This document shows positions 16,801 to 23,626 of a stretch of DNA of 64,000 nt, piece by piece. Each line of letters opens with the position of its first letter. Positions within the stretch are counted from its first letter, which is position 1. The stretch comes from Bacillota bacterium (lineage in GTDB: Bacteria > Bacillota > UBA4882 > UBA8346). Below the pieces are notes generated by a model. It searched no databases. It had not been told where the DNA came from and worked only from the letters and a program-made list of their open reading frames with translations. Position numbers and translations under genes: made by a program. The stretch spans positions 248,001-312,000 of the forward strand of contig JAEYPR010000031.1 in the NCBI GenBank assembly GCA_023410535.1. The letters are read 5' to 3'.

Positions 16801-19396
16801 AGTGGACGAGCATCCGCAAGCGGGTGTTACTTATGGGACGAAATATTTGTATGATTCTTTTTATGATCCGGACAAGAAAGCTTCCCATTTAGTAAAAGTC
16901 ACTACGATGCAAACTGCAACCAAGACCGCTGATACCACCTATACCTACGACAACCTTGGTCGACTGCTCCAAGTGGATTACCCGCAAGACGGTTCGAATC
17001 CAATGAAACCGGAATTGTATACGTATGATCAGGTGGGTAACTTAATCACTAAAACCGTCAACGGCAAAACGAAAACCTTGGCGTATGATTTTTACGCCGG
17101 TTACCGGGTCACAAAAGTGACCGAACCGGACAACCGAACGGTAATCTATCAGTATGACAATAATGACAATGTTACCGATCAAATCGTTTCAAACGGTGTT
17201 AATTATCACTTCGATTATGATGCCCGGAACCGGGTCACTAACTCAACCGCAACCATCGACGGTCGCAACTTCGTCTTTGGTTACGGCTACGACCTGTTTG
17301 GCCGCACCACCAGCATTACTTACCCCAATCGCGCCAATCCGGTGACTTACCAATATGACGATCTGGACCGGTTGCAAAGCATCGACGGTTTCGTCAATTC
17401 CTGTAGTTATGACTTGGATAACAAGTTGACCAACATGGCCTTGGCCAACGGGTTGAAGAATAGTTTTACGTATAACAATGTTGATCGGCCCACCAACATT
17501 GGCGCAGCGAATACCGGAACTCTGGTCAATCTGAACTACACCTATGACGTGGTCGGCAATATTACCAAACTCAATGGCGATTGTTACGATTATGATGGCA
17601 TGAACCGACTGATTTGGGCCGGCAATGTCGCCAATCAGAGCGCGGCCACCAGTGCCTTCGCCCGGGGCACGGCCTGGGCTTACGACGGCGCCGGGAATCT
17701 GACCGCGAAACAAACCTATGCCAACGGTCAATTGCAGCAGAGCATCACCTTAGGCTACGACTTAGCCAACCGGCTTTGGTCGGCCGGCAGTACCACCTAT
17801 GCCAATGATGAATTTGGCAACCGGACGCAGAAAGTGCAAGGCAGCGATAGTTTTGGCTATCAATACGACGGTGAAAACCGGCTTTCGCAAGTGACGAAGA
17901 ACGGCGCGACGATTCTCCAGAATACGTACGACGGTTCGGGCCTGCGGGTCAAAAAGATGAACAACGGTAAAACCACCTACTTTGTTTATCAGGGCGAGAA
18001 CCCGTTGCTTGAGTATTCCTCCGACGACAACCAGCTGACCTATTACATCTACGCCGGGAAAAAGTCGGTGGCTGAAGAGAAAGACGGTCAAAAGACGTTC
18101 TATCACCGCGATCACTTGGGCAGTACCCGGGCGTTGACCGATCAGGACGGGAAGTTGAAGGGATTGTGCAAGTATGACGCTTGGGGGAAACTGGAGTCGA
18201 CCAATGAGTATGATGAGGGGGTTGTGAATGGGGATATGGAGCTTAAGAATATCTTAGGCGATGTTCAAGGCTGGATACCCAAAAATGATCAACCAATTAA
18301 TGGAGATTGTTTTTATAACGAAAACGCAGGGATAAATCATAGCGGAGCATTAAGCTTAGATAATAACTACGGCGGTGCAGGCTGGTCTTTGCCCAACTTG
18401 TATGTTTCTCCAGATACAGATTATCAGTTGACGGGGTATTATACCCAATGTTGGGGTGGGAATGTTTTTGCAAAACTAATTTACCATGCCGCGGATGGAT
18501 CGGTTATTGCAATTCACGAAACAGGAGCTCTTGGAGTCTCTGGAACGCAATGGAAACAATTTACTCTAAATTCTCATGCTCCGGCAAATGCAGTTACAAT
18601 GGAAATATACTTAACCCAAAACGATCCTGACTCCACGATTCTTTTTGATTCAATACGGCTTAAGGTTCCGGGTCTCCAAGGGACCTATGATTATACCGGG
18701 AAGAAGGAAGATGATGGGACCGGGTTGAAGTATTTCGGGGCGAGGTTTTATGATGCGGAAGTGGGGAGGTTTTTGACGGTTGACCCAAAAGTAGATAGTT
18801 TTAAAATTGAATCGCCTCAAACTTACAATAGATTTTTCTATTGTTTGAATAATCCTTTAAAATTCACAGACCCAGATGGGAAGGATATTTGGGTTGAAGG
18901 TCCGAGCCCAGGAGAACCAGCAGGGCATCAAAGTGTCTGTGTGGGTAATCCAAACGGAGATTATACAGCATATAGTTTTGGAATGAATGGTCATGGAATT
19001 ATGGGCGAAATATATATTGATCCAATACCTGGAGGTAAGATTGAGGCAAATTCGTACTTAGTAACAACGAAACAAGAAGATAGGAATTTCAAACAAGCTC
19101 TTGATAAGATGGTAGGAACAGAATATCCATATACTCCACTTTCAACATGTAGAAATTTTTCTCAAGTAATTTTTCAAACAATAAAAGAATCAGGAATTGG
19201 AAAACCAGGAACGCCGCCTCAACGAAATACAAGTAAGAATCTATCAACTAAAGTTCCCGGCCTAGTTTCTTCAGTTACAAGTGGAGAACCGGATGGACCG
19301 ACGTCAAAGAGTACTCAATCTACTCAAAAATCTCAGACAGAATCAAAACCATCAAGTGGACTTAGGAACGACGATGACGATAATAAAAGTGGATGA
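13823..19396 (+). CDS. Exported Rhs/YD-repeat protein, candidate polymorphic toxin with permuted NlpC/P60-like C-terminus
   Basis: 1857 aa with a Sec signal peptide ending TFAQ, like WapA-type YD proteins of Firmicutes. A head domain (to about residue 155) precedes a beta-rich region, then YD repeats from about residue 640 (YEYDNWGNITKIVDPNG onwards) to 1460. A beta-sandwich, carbohydrate-binding-like insertion (about 1465-1615) interrupts the shell just before the conserved core end (YDYTGKKEDDGTGLKYFGARFYD, GRFLTVDP). The variable tail from about residue 1690 has GHQSV early and STCRNFSQVIF about 75 residues later; His-before-Cys order matches permuted NlpC/P60 (LRAT-like) domains. A low-complexity Ser/Thr/Lys end follows. 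GGGAGG precedes the ATG. Toxicity is inference. Confidence 0.88.
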   Translation: MLRKIIALITTTIILISLFLGLTQATFAQDTSYKFQRQLNKSTKFSFKNMEIDMPAGPFEGDMTIEEVDSDLTGIKTPKSFATLGKTFRFGPHGMKFKKGTGPHIRIKIENKNGKLPLWMGRVRLFYIDRDAGSLVVVPQTSIDSKKGVLQGRLDHFSDYILGVVSGWDGSNLNPFTDFINNGEEHIKIGSDSTELTNLSIVSRVASLKSRGFDINLDRMYIARRDSEEWMIPSDYYSITGVNVFDPLAISRNWVWDLPHWDGGSYSIPGYYDQYGNIGQYVVEPEKLYLPGGQVYSPKNLIGQCQINGVSSDIYDEGGMVFTMGSSGTYLSDGTRVGNGFMDRSGNGVTYSYATYKIGTYLIPYWEYTSDEMNLRYYTQDISMSRITSLQDSTGIIIYFRYNTNSPITSTDFDGIVSNMPVLTKVEMELANGSFKTLMTHSIAADGTESFTDAEGRTTSYQLSGRASTINYCNGVKSEYTKDGMYTLTHKMYKRGESTPFRTVTYPSGFNGDGVKYDDGIIKKKYYFLKHHGEPISVAYRVETYDSKTNKLLKVETTDHYLTKQYLLPEYNGDWIIDDLVARPKKVTTQIVNSNGTLGVAVSYQYEYDNWGNITKIVDPNGTETVMAYANTDSKKNISISSYDCVGTREVYDSNGNTVFQGYWKTILIADGESCYFEQVWQYDLDENGNLIPVTETYTYTYEVPTGYQNTLYSDYPVTACFDKLLTKATIVHDPIHNTDNLQQTHYKYDNKGNLLRMSEYHNGDYLHTDYTYDQYGNVLTKTDPKGNKLAFEYQATNGYNSAYLTRVYNPNLSGNQTIATFEYDLVLGRKKTATDPKGNIYRYEYDAVGRLTKEYLDNNSPTVGISRVIRYYDNDSHIELDFGGGVENRWEYGRIDYDPIVGKPKSIQRKNGNNWVTAKTIDYDSSGRLIAETDGENHTTTHAYDALNREIKTTRPDMTYTTFAWDDRKVTVTDAKGNTKTQSYNLLDRLIQVDEHPQAGVTYGTKYLYDSFYDPDKKASHLVKVTTMQTATKTADTTYTYDNLGRLLQVDYPQDGSNPMKPELYTYDQVGNLITKTVNGKTKTLAYDFYAGYRVTKVTEPDNRTVIYQYDNNDNVTDQIVSNGVNYHFDYDARNRVTNSTATIDGRNFVFGYGYDLFGRTTSITYPNRANPVTYQYDDLDRLQSIDGFVNSCSYDLDNKLTNMALANGLKNSFTYNNVDRPTNIGAANTGTLVNLNYTYDVVGNITKLNGDCYDYDGMNRLIWAGNVANQSAATSAFARGTAWAYDGAGNLTAKQTYANGQLQQSITLGYDLANRLWSAGSTTYANDEFGNRTQKVQGSDSFGYQYDGENRLSQVTKNGATILQNTYDGSGLRVKKMNNGKTTYFVYQGENPLLEYSSDDNQLTYYIYAGKKSVAEEKDGQKTFYHRDHLGSTRALTDQDGKLKGLCKYDAWGKLESTNEYDEGVVNGDMELKNILGDVQGWIPKNDQPINGDCFYNENAGINHSGALSLDNNYGGAGWSLPNLYVSPDTDYQLTGYYTQCWGGNVFAKLIYHAADGSVIAIHETGALGVSGTQWKQFTLNSHAPANAVTMEIYLTQNDPDSTILFDSIRLKVPGLQGTYDYTGKKEDDGTGLKYFGARFYDAEVGRFLTVDPKVDSFKIESPQTYNRFFYCLNNPLKFTDPDGKDIWVEGPSPGEPAGHQSVCVGNPNGDYTAYSFGMNGHGIMGEIYIDPIPGGKIEANSYLVTTKQEDRNFKQALDKMVGTEYPYTPLSTCRNFSQVIFQTIKESGIGKPGTPPQRNTSKNLSTKVPGLVSSVTSGEPDGPTSKSTQSTQKSQTESKPSSGLRNDDDDNKSG

Positions 19397-19414
19397 ATTA
19401 AATCGGAGGTAAAT

Positions 19415-19681
19415 ATGAAAAAGTGTTTAGGGTTAGCTTTTGCAGTATTCATAATTCATTATATTTTTCAGTTTTATGCATGGGGTATTGCCCCAGGTAA
19501 TACAGTATTTAACCAAACGAATAATTTATTATCAAGATTATGGCCTATCTTTTCCTTCCCGGTATTTTATATAATTCCGAGAGATTGGGCTAACTATAGT
19601 TTTCAATTTATGACGGTTATTAATAGTCTAATTTGGGCACTGGGAATTTCAGGGATGGCAACTTTGATAAAAAGGGTTTAA
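19415..19681 (+). CDS. Small membrane protein, candidate immunity protein for the Rhs toxin
   Basis: 88 aa with three hydrophobic segments (CLGLAFAVFIIHYIFQFYAW, LWPIFSFPVFYIIP, NSLIWALGISGMATLI) and a basic end. CGGAGG precedes the ATG, and it starts only 18 bases after the Rhs stop codon, with the same AT-rich composition as the toxin tail. Immunity genes sit exactly there in polymorphic toxin loci, and a membrane location would suit an effector acting on the envelope. No family recognised; the immunity role rests on position alone. Confidence 0.6.
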   Translation: MKKCLGLAFAVFIIHYIFQFYAWGIAPGNTVFNQTNNLLSRLWPIFSFPVFYIIPRDWANYSFQFMTVINSLIWALGISGMATLIKRV

Positions 19682-19845
19682 CGGAAATTTCTGTCGAATC
19701 TCTTTCAATGGCAAAAATCAGGATCAAAACCTACTATGTCTTTCTCTTATTGTACAGTCTACCCATACGGCTGTACTTTTGGAGTTAAATTTTAGTTTTA
19801 AGTCACTTTAAACCGAATTCGGGAGGATGAAAATCCTCCCGAATG

Positions 19846-20110
19846 TTATTCCCCATTTCCCCCAAGCCCTTTATTCTTAGAATAATCTTTATATTTGTGA
19901 CGAACAAAAGCTTTAAATTCTTCGATCTCTTTTAGCGCTTCCGGGGGGAGATCTTCCGTGGGAGCGTCAGTCATAGGACAGGGAGCGATGGATTCTTTAG
20001 CAGCATCTCTTCCCAATAAAAAATCAATGGTCGTGTTAAAAATGTTCGCCAGAATATTTAATGTTTCAGGGTCCGGGTTTCGCAAACCTTTCTCGTAGCG
20101 GCTATTGGGT
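19846..20110 (-). pseudogene. XRE-family regulator lacking its DNA-binding N-terminus
   Basis: The C-terminal part is a normal XRE regulator: SRYEKGLRNPDPETLNILANIF then TTIDFLLGRD, followed by an acidic linker and a helical tail (LKEIEEFKAFVRHKYKDYS). SRYEKG is the end of the helix-turn-helix, but the residues upstream in the open frame (SRSPPPPTPPN) bear no resemblance to an HTH, and no start with an SD exists close by. The break lies near position 20110. The gene has therefore lost its first 30-35 codons, probably by recombination with the GC-rich block next to it. The Rhs island ends here. Confidence 0.75.
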
Positions 20111-20480
20111 GGCGTTGGTGGGGGAGGGGATCGGGAAGATTGAGGTCTAGACCCGCCGCCGGAATCGTGGGCAGCATAGTCGACTGATCGAAGTTTCAAG
20201 TATTCTTGCCGAGTATCTAAGCGAAAGAACGTCTACCCCAATTTAATCCTGTGCTACAGTCGGCCAGGGAGTTTTGCGGCAAACCCCCTAGGCCCGTACC
20301 CCGCCGCCAAGGATTAGCACCCTCTGGACACCCCTCCCGCTCCTCCAAGTCGCGGGTCCCTTCCTTTTGGAATTGCCGTCCGTGGCGGCGTTGCTTTGTG
20401 ATGCTACGACGGCGACGTCAATGATATGTCCCTATATTAATTCCGCGCGCCGGCCTCCGTGCTGGCTTGTAGTGAGAAAA
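20111..20480. other. GC-rich block without recognisable coding content
   Basis: This stretch has pyrimidine-rich runs (CCCCTCCCGCTCCTCC near 20327) and is GC-richer than both neighbours. No ORF with an SD, no RNA gene and no IS end were recognised on either strand. It joins the truncated XRE gene to the CRISPR leader, so it may be a deletion scar of lost mobile or cas DNA. Confidence 0.4.
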
Positions 20481-20544
20481 CGGGATGGCCAAAATTAAAC
20501 GAGTGGAAAGGAGAATTCAACGTTATGTCAAATAATACAATGAA

Positions 20545-20716
20545 ACTTCCCGCGAACCGGAAGCTCCCATGAAATCCCTAGGCGGTTCGCGGCCCAATAA
20601 CCACGCGGCAAAATGACATTTTGCGTCAAAAACCGCTTTCAAAATGACTCAAAATTTGCCGGTTCGCGGAAAGCGACTTTGGAGGTCAAGCGTGGCAAGG
20701 GTTTGAAGGGGGTACT
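20545..20716 (+). promoter_or_regulatory. Probable CRISPR leader
   Basis: It directly precedes the first repeat and contains three copies of a GGTTCGCGG-type motif, one inverted: CGCGAACCGG at 20551, GGCGGTTCGCGG at 20581 and CCGGTTCGCGG at 20659, plus AAAATGACATTTTGCGTC and AAAATGACTC. Repeated TTCGCG motifs are, from memory, common in type I-C leaders. The repeat orientation (ending ATTGAAAC) agrees with transcription from this side. Confidence 0.6.
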
Positions 20717-21214
20717 GTCGCTCCTTGTACAGGAGCGTGGATTGAAACATCGATATCAAGTTCGTTCACTCCCCCAAGGATGTCGCTCCTTGTACAGGAG
20801 CGTGGATTGAAACGTAAACGAAATCCCGCCAGGGAAATCAAAACTGATGTCGCTCCTTGTACAGGAGCGTGGATTGAAACGATTCGCGGAAGTATCTCGC
20901 ACGAATCTCCAAGGTAGTCGCTCCTTGCACAGGAGCGTGGATTGAAACCCAGTAAGACTGTTTAAGCTCAACCCCGACAAAGTCGCTCCTTGTACAGGAG
21001 CGTGGATTGAAACATCTTTTGGTGGCGCTAAGTCCAAAGTAAACATGTCGCTCCTTGTACAGGAGCGTGGATTGAAACACCGTCAAACTCGGAAGTAAGG
21101 GAATCCGGAATATCGTCGCTCCTTGTACAGGAGCGTGGATTGAAACCGGGCATTATCGGCAAACGGTCGGGGCGCTGCCGACGTCGCTCCTTGTACAGGA
21201 GCGTGGATTGAAAC
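20717..21214 (+). CRISPR. CRISPR array, type I-C-like repeats, 8 repeats and 7 spacers, no adjacent cas genes
   Basis: Eight 32-bp repeats start at 20717, 20782, 20849, 20917, 20982, 21047, 21115 and 21183. All begin GTCGCTCCTTG and end GCGTGGATTGAAAC; the fourth has C for T at position 12. The spacers are 33, 35, 36, 33, 33, 36 and 36 bases and all differ. The GTCGC...GTGGATTGAAAC repeat with an internal CGCTCC/GGAGCG hairpin is the type I-C (Dvulg) kind. The last repeat is intact, so there is no sign of a degenerate leader-distal end. No cas1, cas2, cas3, cas5, cas7 or cas8 occurs in the window. Confidence 0.97.
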
Positions 21215-21490
21215 ATCATTTGGCCGCGCTGGGAGATGTTATCATCTAAAAATTTCAAAAACGGTTAGGGGATACTTGAAGGAACGTTGTCTGAACCGGG
21301 ATTAAGTAAGATTTGAAAGATTAAGCTTTGAGGCGTTTGTGGTGGGAATGAAGGAGGTTTTGAAGGGCAGCTCATTTAGGAGATTTGCTGAGCTGCTGAT
21401 CCTTTTAATCCGTTAAATCCGTGAAAACCCGTTTCAGACAGGGGGTTAGGCGGGGAATGATTGCGGCAAACCGCCCGCCCGATCCCCGCC

Positions 21491-21751
21491 TGTGGATAAC
21501 TTATCCCCTTGAGTCACAAAAAGAGCTCATTGAGTGACTCAACAAGCTCATTTTGTGAATAACTGATCTAAGTTACTAACAAAACGATCTCTTTTTGTGA
21601 ATAACTCAGCTCACTTATTAACAAAACAAGCTCTTTTTGTGAATAACCGATCTAAGTTATTAACAAAATGAGCTCATTCTGTGAATAACTCTTCTATTTT
21701 TGTGAATAACTCATCTATTTCTGTGAGTAAACGATCTATTCCTGTGGATAT
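21491..21751. repeat. Array of DnaA-box-like units with exact 21-bp pitch
   Basis: TGTG(A/G)ATAA (TTATNCACA on the other strand) starts at 21491, 21554, 21596, 21638, 21680 and 21701, with degenerate copies at 21722 and 21743; every interval is a multiple of 21. At the in-between positions (near 21512, 21533, 21575, 21617 and 21659) the same element occurs inverted, as in GTTATTAACAAAA against TTTTGTGAATAAC. Stop codons break all long frames. It fills most of the 608-base gap between the CRISPR array and the next gene; 21215-21490 holds nothing else I recognise. Confidence 0.85.
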
Positions 21752-21822
21752 CCTGTTGATATCCTGTGTATAGCAAAGCAATGTGAGGGAAGGGTAATGA
21801 AACGGGCCTTGCTTTTCCGCAA

Positions 21823-22305
21823 TTACATTGTTTTCATGGTACCGGCGGCCTTCGAAAGAATCTCCGGATTAATCATCCCAAAGATCATCGCTACATGGGC
21901 AACGATCAGGAAAACGGTTAGCCAGATGAAATGGGACTTCATCTTTTCCAACTCGGTTTTGCCTTTGCCAATCAATCCCAAATCCAATAACGCCATCGCA
22001 CCCAACGGAACCACGCCTAAGAGATATGACCAAACGGCGATGAAATCAACCCCGGTGCGCCATTTGATCCCCGGAATGGCTGTAAAGAGCAGCGGCAGAA
22101 AGACGGCGAGTAAGAAATAAGCGCCTGCGGCGACGGAAAGGATTTTACTGGTTTTGCGTAGAGCGCCTTCGGTCTGGCGGTTAAAAACGATAAAAAATTC
22201 CAGGGCAACTAAGGTTTCAGCTAAAACAACCGGGATAACCATGAAACGGATCAGGTTCCAAGGCTGATTGGTGGCTAACAGCTCCATATAATGGGTCATA
22301 TTCAT
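21823..22305 (-). CDS. Four-helix integral membrane protein, DUF6803-like
   Basis: 160 aa with four predicted transmembrane helices: FMVIPVVLAETLVALEFFIVF, AGAYFLLAVFLPLLF, LLGVVPLGAMALLDLGLI and FIWLTVFLIVAHVAMIFGMI. It opens with MNMTHYMELLATNQPWNL, which I associate with a family of unknown function (DUF6803) in anaerobes; this assignment is from memory. GGAGG lies 7 bases before the ATG. It is monocistronic and divergent from larE. Role unknown, perhaps as a membrane component of a redox or metal system. Confidence 0.65.
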   Translation of the reverse strand: MNMTHYMELLATNQPWNLIRFMVIPVVLAETLVALEFFIVFNRQTEGALRKTSKILSVAAGAYFLLAVFLPLLFTAIPGIKWRTGVDFIAVWSYLLGVVPLGAMALLDLGLIGKGKTELEKMKSHFIWLTVFLIVAHVAMIFGMINPEILSKAAGTMKTM

Positions 22306-22572
22306 TGGAACGCCTCCTTATGAAAGATGGATGATCATAATTTGCTAAGGGGGATGTTATCTTATTTTTGTGAAGATATTATGAAGAAGAGGATGAAACG
22401 ACCATAATTACTTAACTATTAAATTAGGGATTATCGGTTGCGATTAAGATAGTGCTATGTTTCGTGTGATCGATATCGTTTGTTACGATTGACTCTATAA
22501 GATGGATGTGCTAAAATTACCATTAATATTTATAATTCCTATCAAATTTATTTGATATTAATGGTGAGTTCA

Positions 22573-23385
22573 ATGGATAAATTAGAAGTACTACGTCAAA
22601 TATTAAAACAATTACCTGGAGCGGTGGTTGCCTACTCCGGCGGAGTCGACAGCACCTTTCTGGCCTATGTGGCCCATCAAACGTTAGGCGACAAAATGCT
22701 GGCAGTTACCGCGGTTTCCCCGACCTATCCCGAAGACCAGTTGACCGAGGCGCAAGCGGTTGTCGACAAGTATGGATTTCGTCATACCGTGATCCAGACC
22801 AATGAATTCGATGATCCGCAATTTACCAAGAATCCCTCCAACCGCTGTTACTTTTGTAAACATGCTCTATTTGAAGATTTGACCCGGATTGCCAATGAAG
22901 AAGGCCCCGGGGTGGTCGTGTTGGACGGCGCCAATGTGGATGATGGATCCGACCATCGTCCCGGACATCAAGCGGCCCGTGAATTGGGAATCCGCAGTCC
23001 ATTGCAGGAGGCGGGATTCACCAAAGCCGACATCCGGCGCTACTCGCAAGAATTTGCCTTGCCGACCTGGGATAAACCGGCGTATGCCTGTTTGGCTTCA
23101 CGGATCCCGTACGGCCGGGAAATTACGCCGGACATCCTACAACGGATTGACCTGGCGGAAACCTTCCTCAAAAACCTTGGGTTTCGCGAATTTCGGGTCC
23201 GCGATCATCATCCGGTTGCCCGGATTGAGATTGGAAAATCAGAGTTGGACGCGGCTTGGCAACAACGGGAGCGGATCTCCGCTAAACTTCATGAGCTGGG
23301 ATTTCCATATGTCAGTTTGGATCTGGATGGATTCCGTTCCGGCAGTATGAATGCGGTTCTCAGCCAAGAACAGTTGCATTCATGA
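22573..23385 (+). CDS. larE: ATP-dependent sacrificial sulfur transferase LarE
   Basis: About 270 aa. The PP-loop motif YSGGVDSTFLAYVA near residue 21, the NPSNRCYFCKHALF block and PAYACLASRIPYG identify LarE, which adds sulfur to the pyridinium dicarboxylate precursor of the nickel-pincer nucleotide cofactor of lactate racemase. The Cys in ACLAS corresponds to the sacrificial Cys of the Lactobacillus enzyme; together with the two Cys in RCYFC there are three, so the [4Fe-4S]-dependent variant is possible (inference). The start is ambiguous: the ATG at 22573 has GGTGAG upstream, but 22561 is also in frame. larA, larB and larC are not in the window, although a nickel importer is. Confidence 0.88.
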   Translation: MDKLEVLRQILKQLPGAVVAYSGGVDSTFLAYVAHQTLGDKMLAVTAVSPTYPEDQLTEAQAVVDKYGFRHTVIQTNEFDDPQFTKNPSNRCYFCKHALFEDLTRIANEEGPGVVVLDGANVDDGSDHRPGHQAARELGIRSPLQEAGFTKADIRRYSQEFALPTWDKPAYACLASRIPYGREITPDILQRIDLAETFLKNLGFREFRVRDHHPVARIEIGKSELDAAWQQRERISAKLHELGFPYVSLDLDGFRSGSMNAVLSQEQLHS

Positions 23386-23424
23386 GTTGATTTAGGATGG
23401 ATTTCAGATGCCGAATATATTAAA

Positions 23425-23524
23425 CTCTTATCCAGAGAAGGGGAGGGACCGGCCCAATGAACCTTCGGCAACCAATGCCAATCAGTTGGTGCCAAGTCCG
23501 TCAGGGAAACCTGAAAGATGAGAG
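23425..23524 (+). promoter_or_regulatory. SAM-I (S-box) riboswitch
   Basis: The S-box conserved parts are all present in order: TTATCCAGAGA, GGAGGGACCGGCCC, ATGAACCTTCGGCAACC, GGTGCCAAGTCC, and GAAAGATGAGAG. P1 is CTCTTATC (23425) with GATGAGAG (23517). It precedes two trans-sulfuration genes, which is a classic S-box target, so high S-adenosylmethionine should favour the terminator downstream. Confidence 0.95.
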
Positions 23525-23542
23525 AGGAAAAACAGTCGCTTT

Positions 23543-23575
23543 AGCCTCTTTCAATTTGTCGAAAGAGGCTTTTTC
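23543..23575 (+). terminator. Riboswitch-controlled terminator
   Basis: Stem AGCCTCTTTC / GAAAGAGGCT (10 bp) with an 8-base loop and a following TTTTT, 18 bases after the S-box aptamer and 52 bases before the first gene. It is the expression platform. Confidence 0.9.
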
Positions 23576-23626
23576 GTTGAACATGCGAAGTTACGATTGC
23601 CAGAAAGCACGAAAGGATAATGCACC

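Noticed and set aside
13927..18115. Antisense open frames inside the Rhs gene
   Set aside because: No SD, composition reflects the complementary codons of the YD repeats, and they lie wholly inside a well-supported gene.
20111..20480. A cas gene remnant or transposase upstream of the CRISPR leader
   Set aside because: No frame on either strand gives a recognisable Cas or transposase motif; only the odd composition remains.
20756..21258. Overlapping minus-strand reading frames of 76-96 codons
   Set aside because: They are translations of CRISPR repeats and spacers; every one repeats the same peptide from the repeat unit.
21491..21751. Calling the DnaA-box-like array the chromosomal origin (oriC)
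   Set aside because: dnaA, dnaN, rpmH or gyrase genes are not nearby and there is no obvious AT-rich unwinding element; box matches alone do not define an origin.
23425..23575. Possible small protein gene in the leader before the trans-sulfuration genes
   Set aside because: The sequence is fully explained by the S-box aptamer and its terminator.
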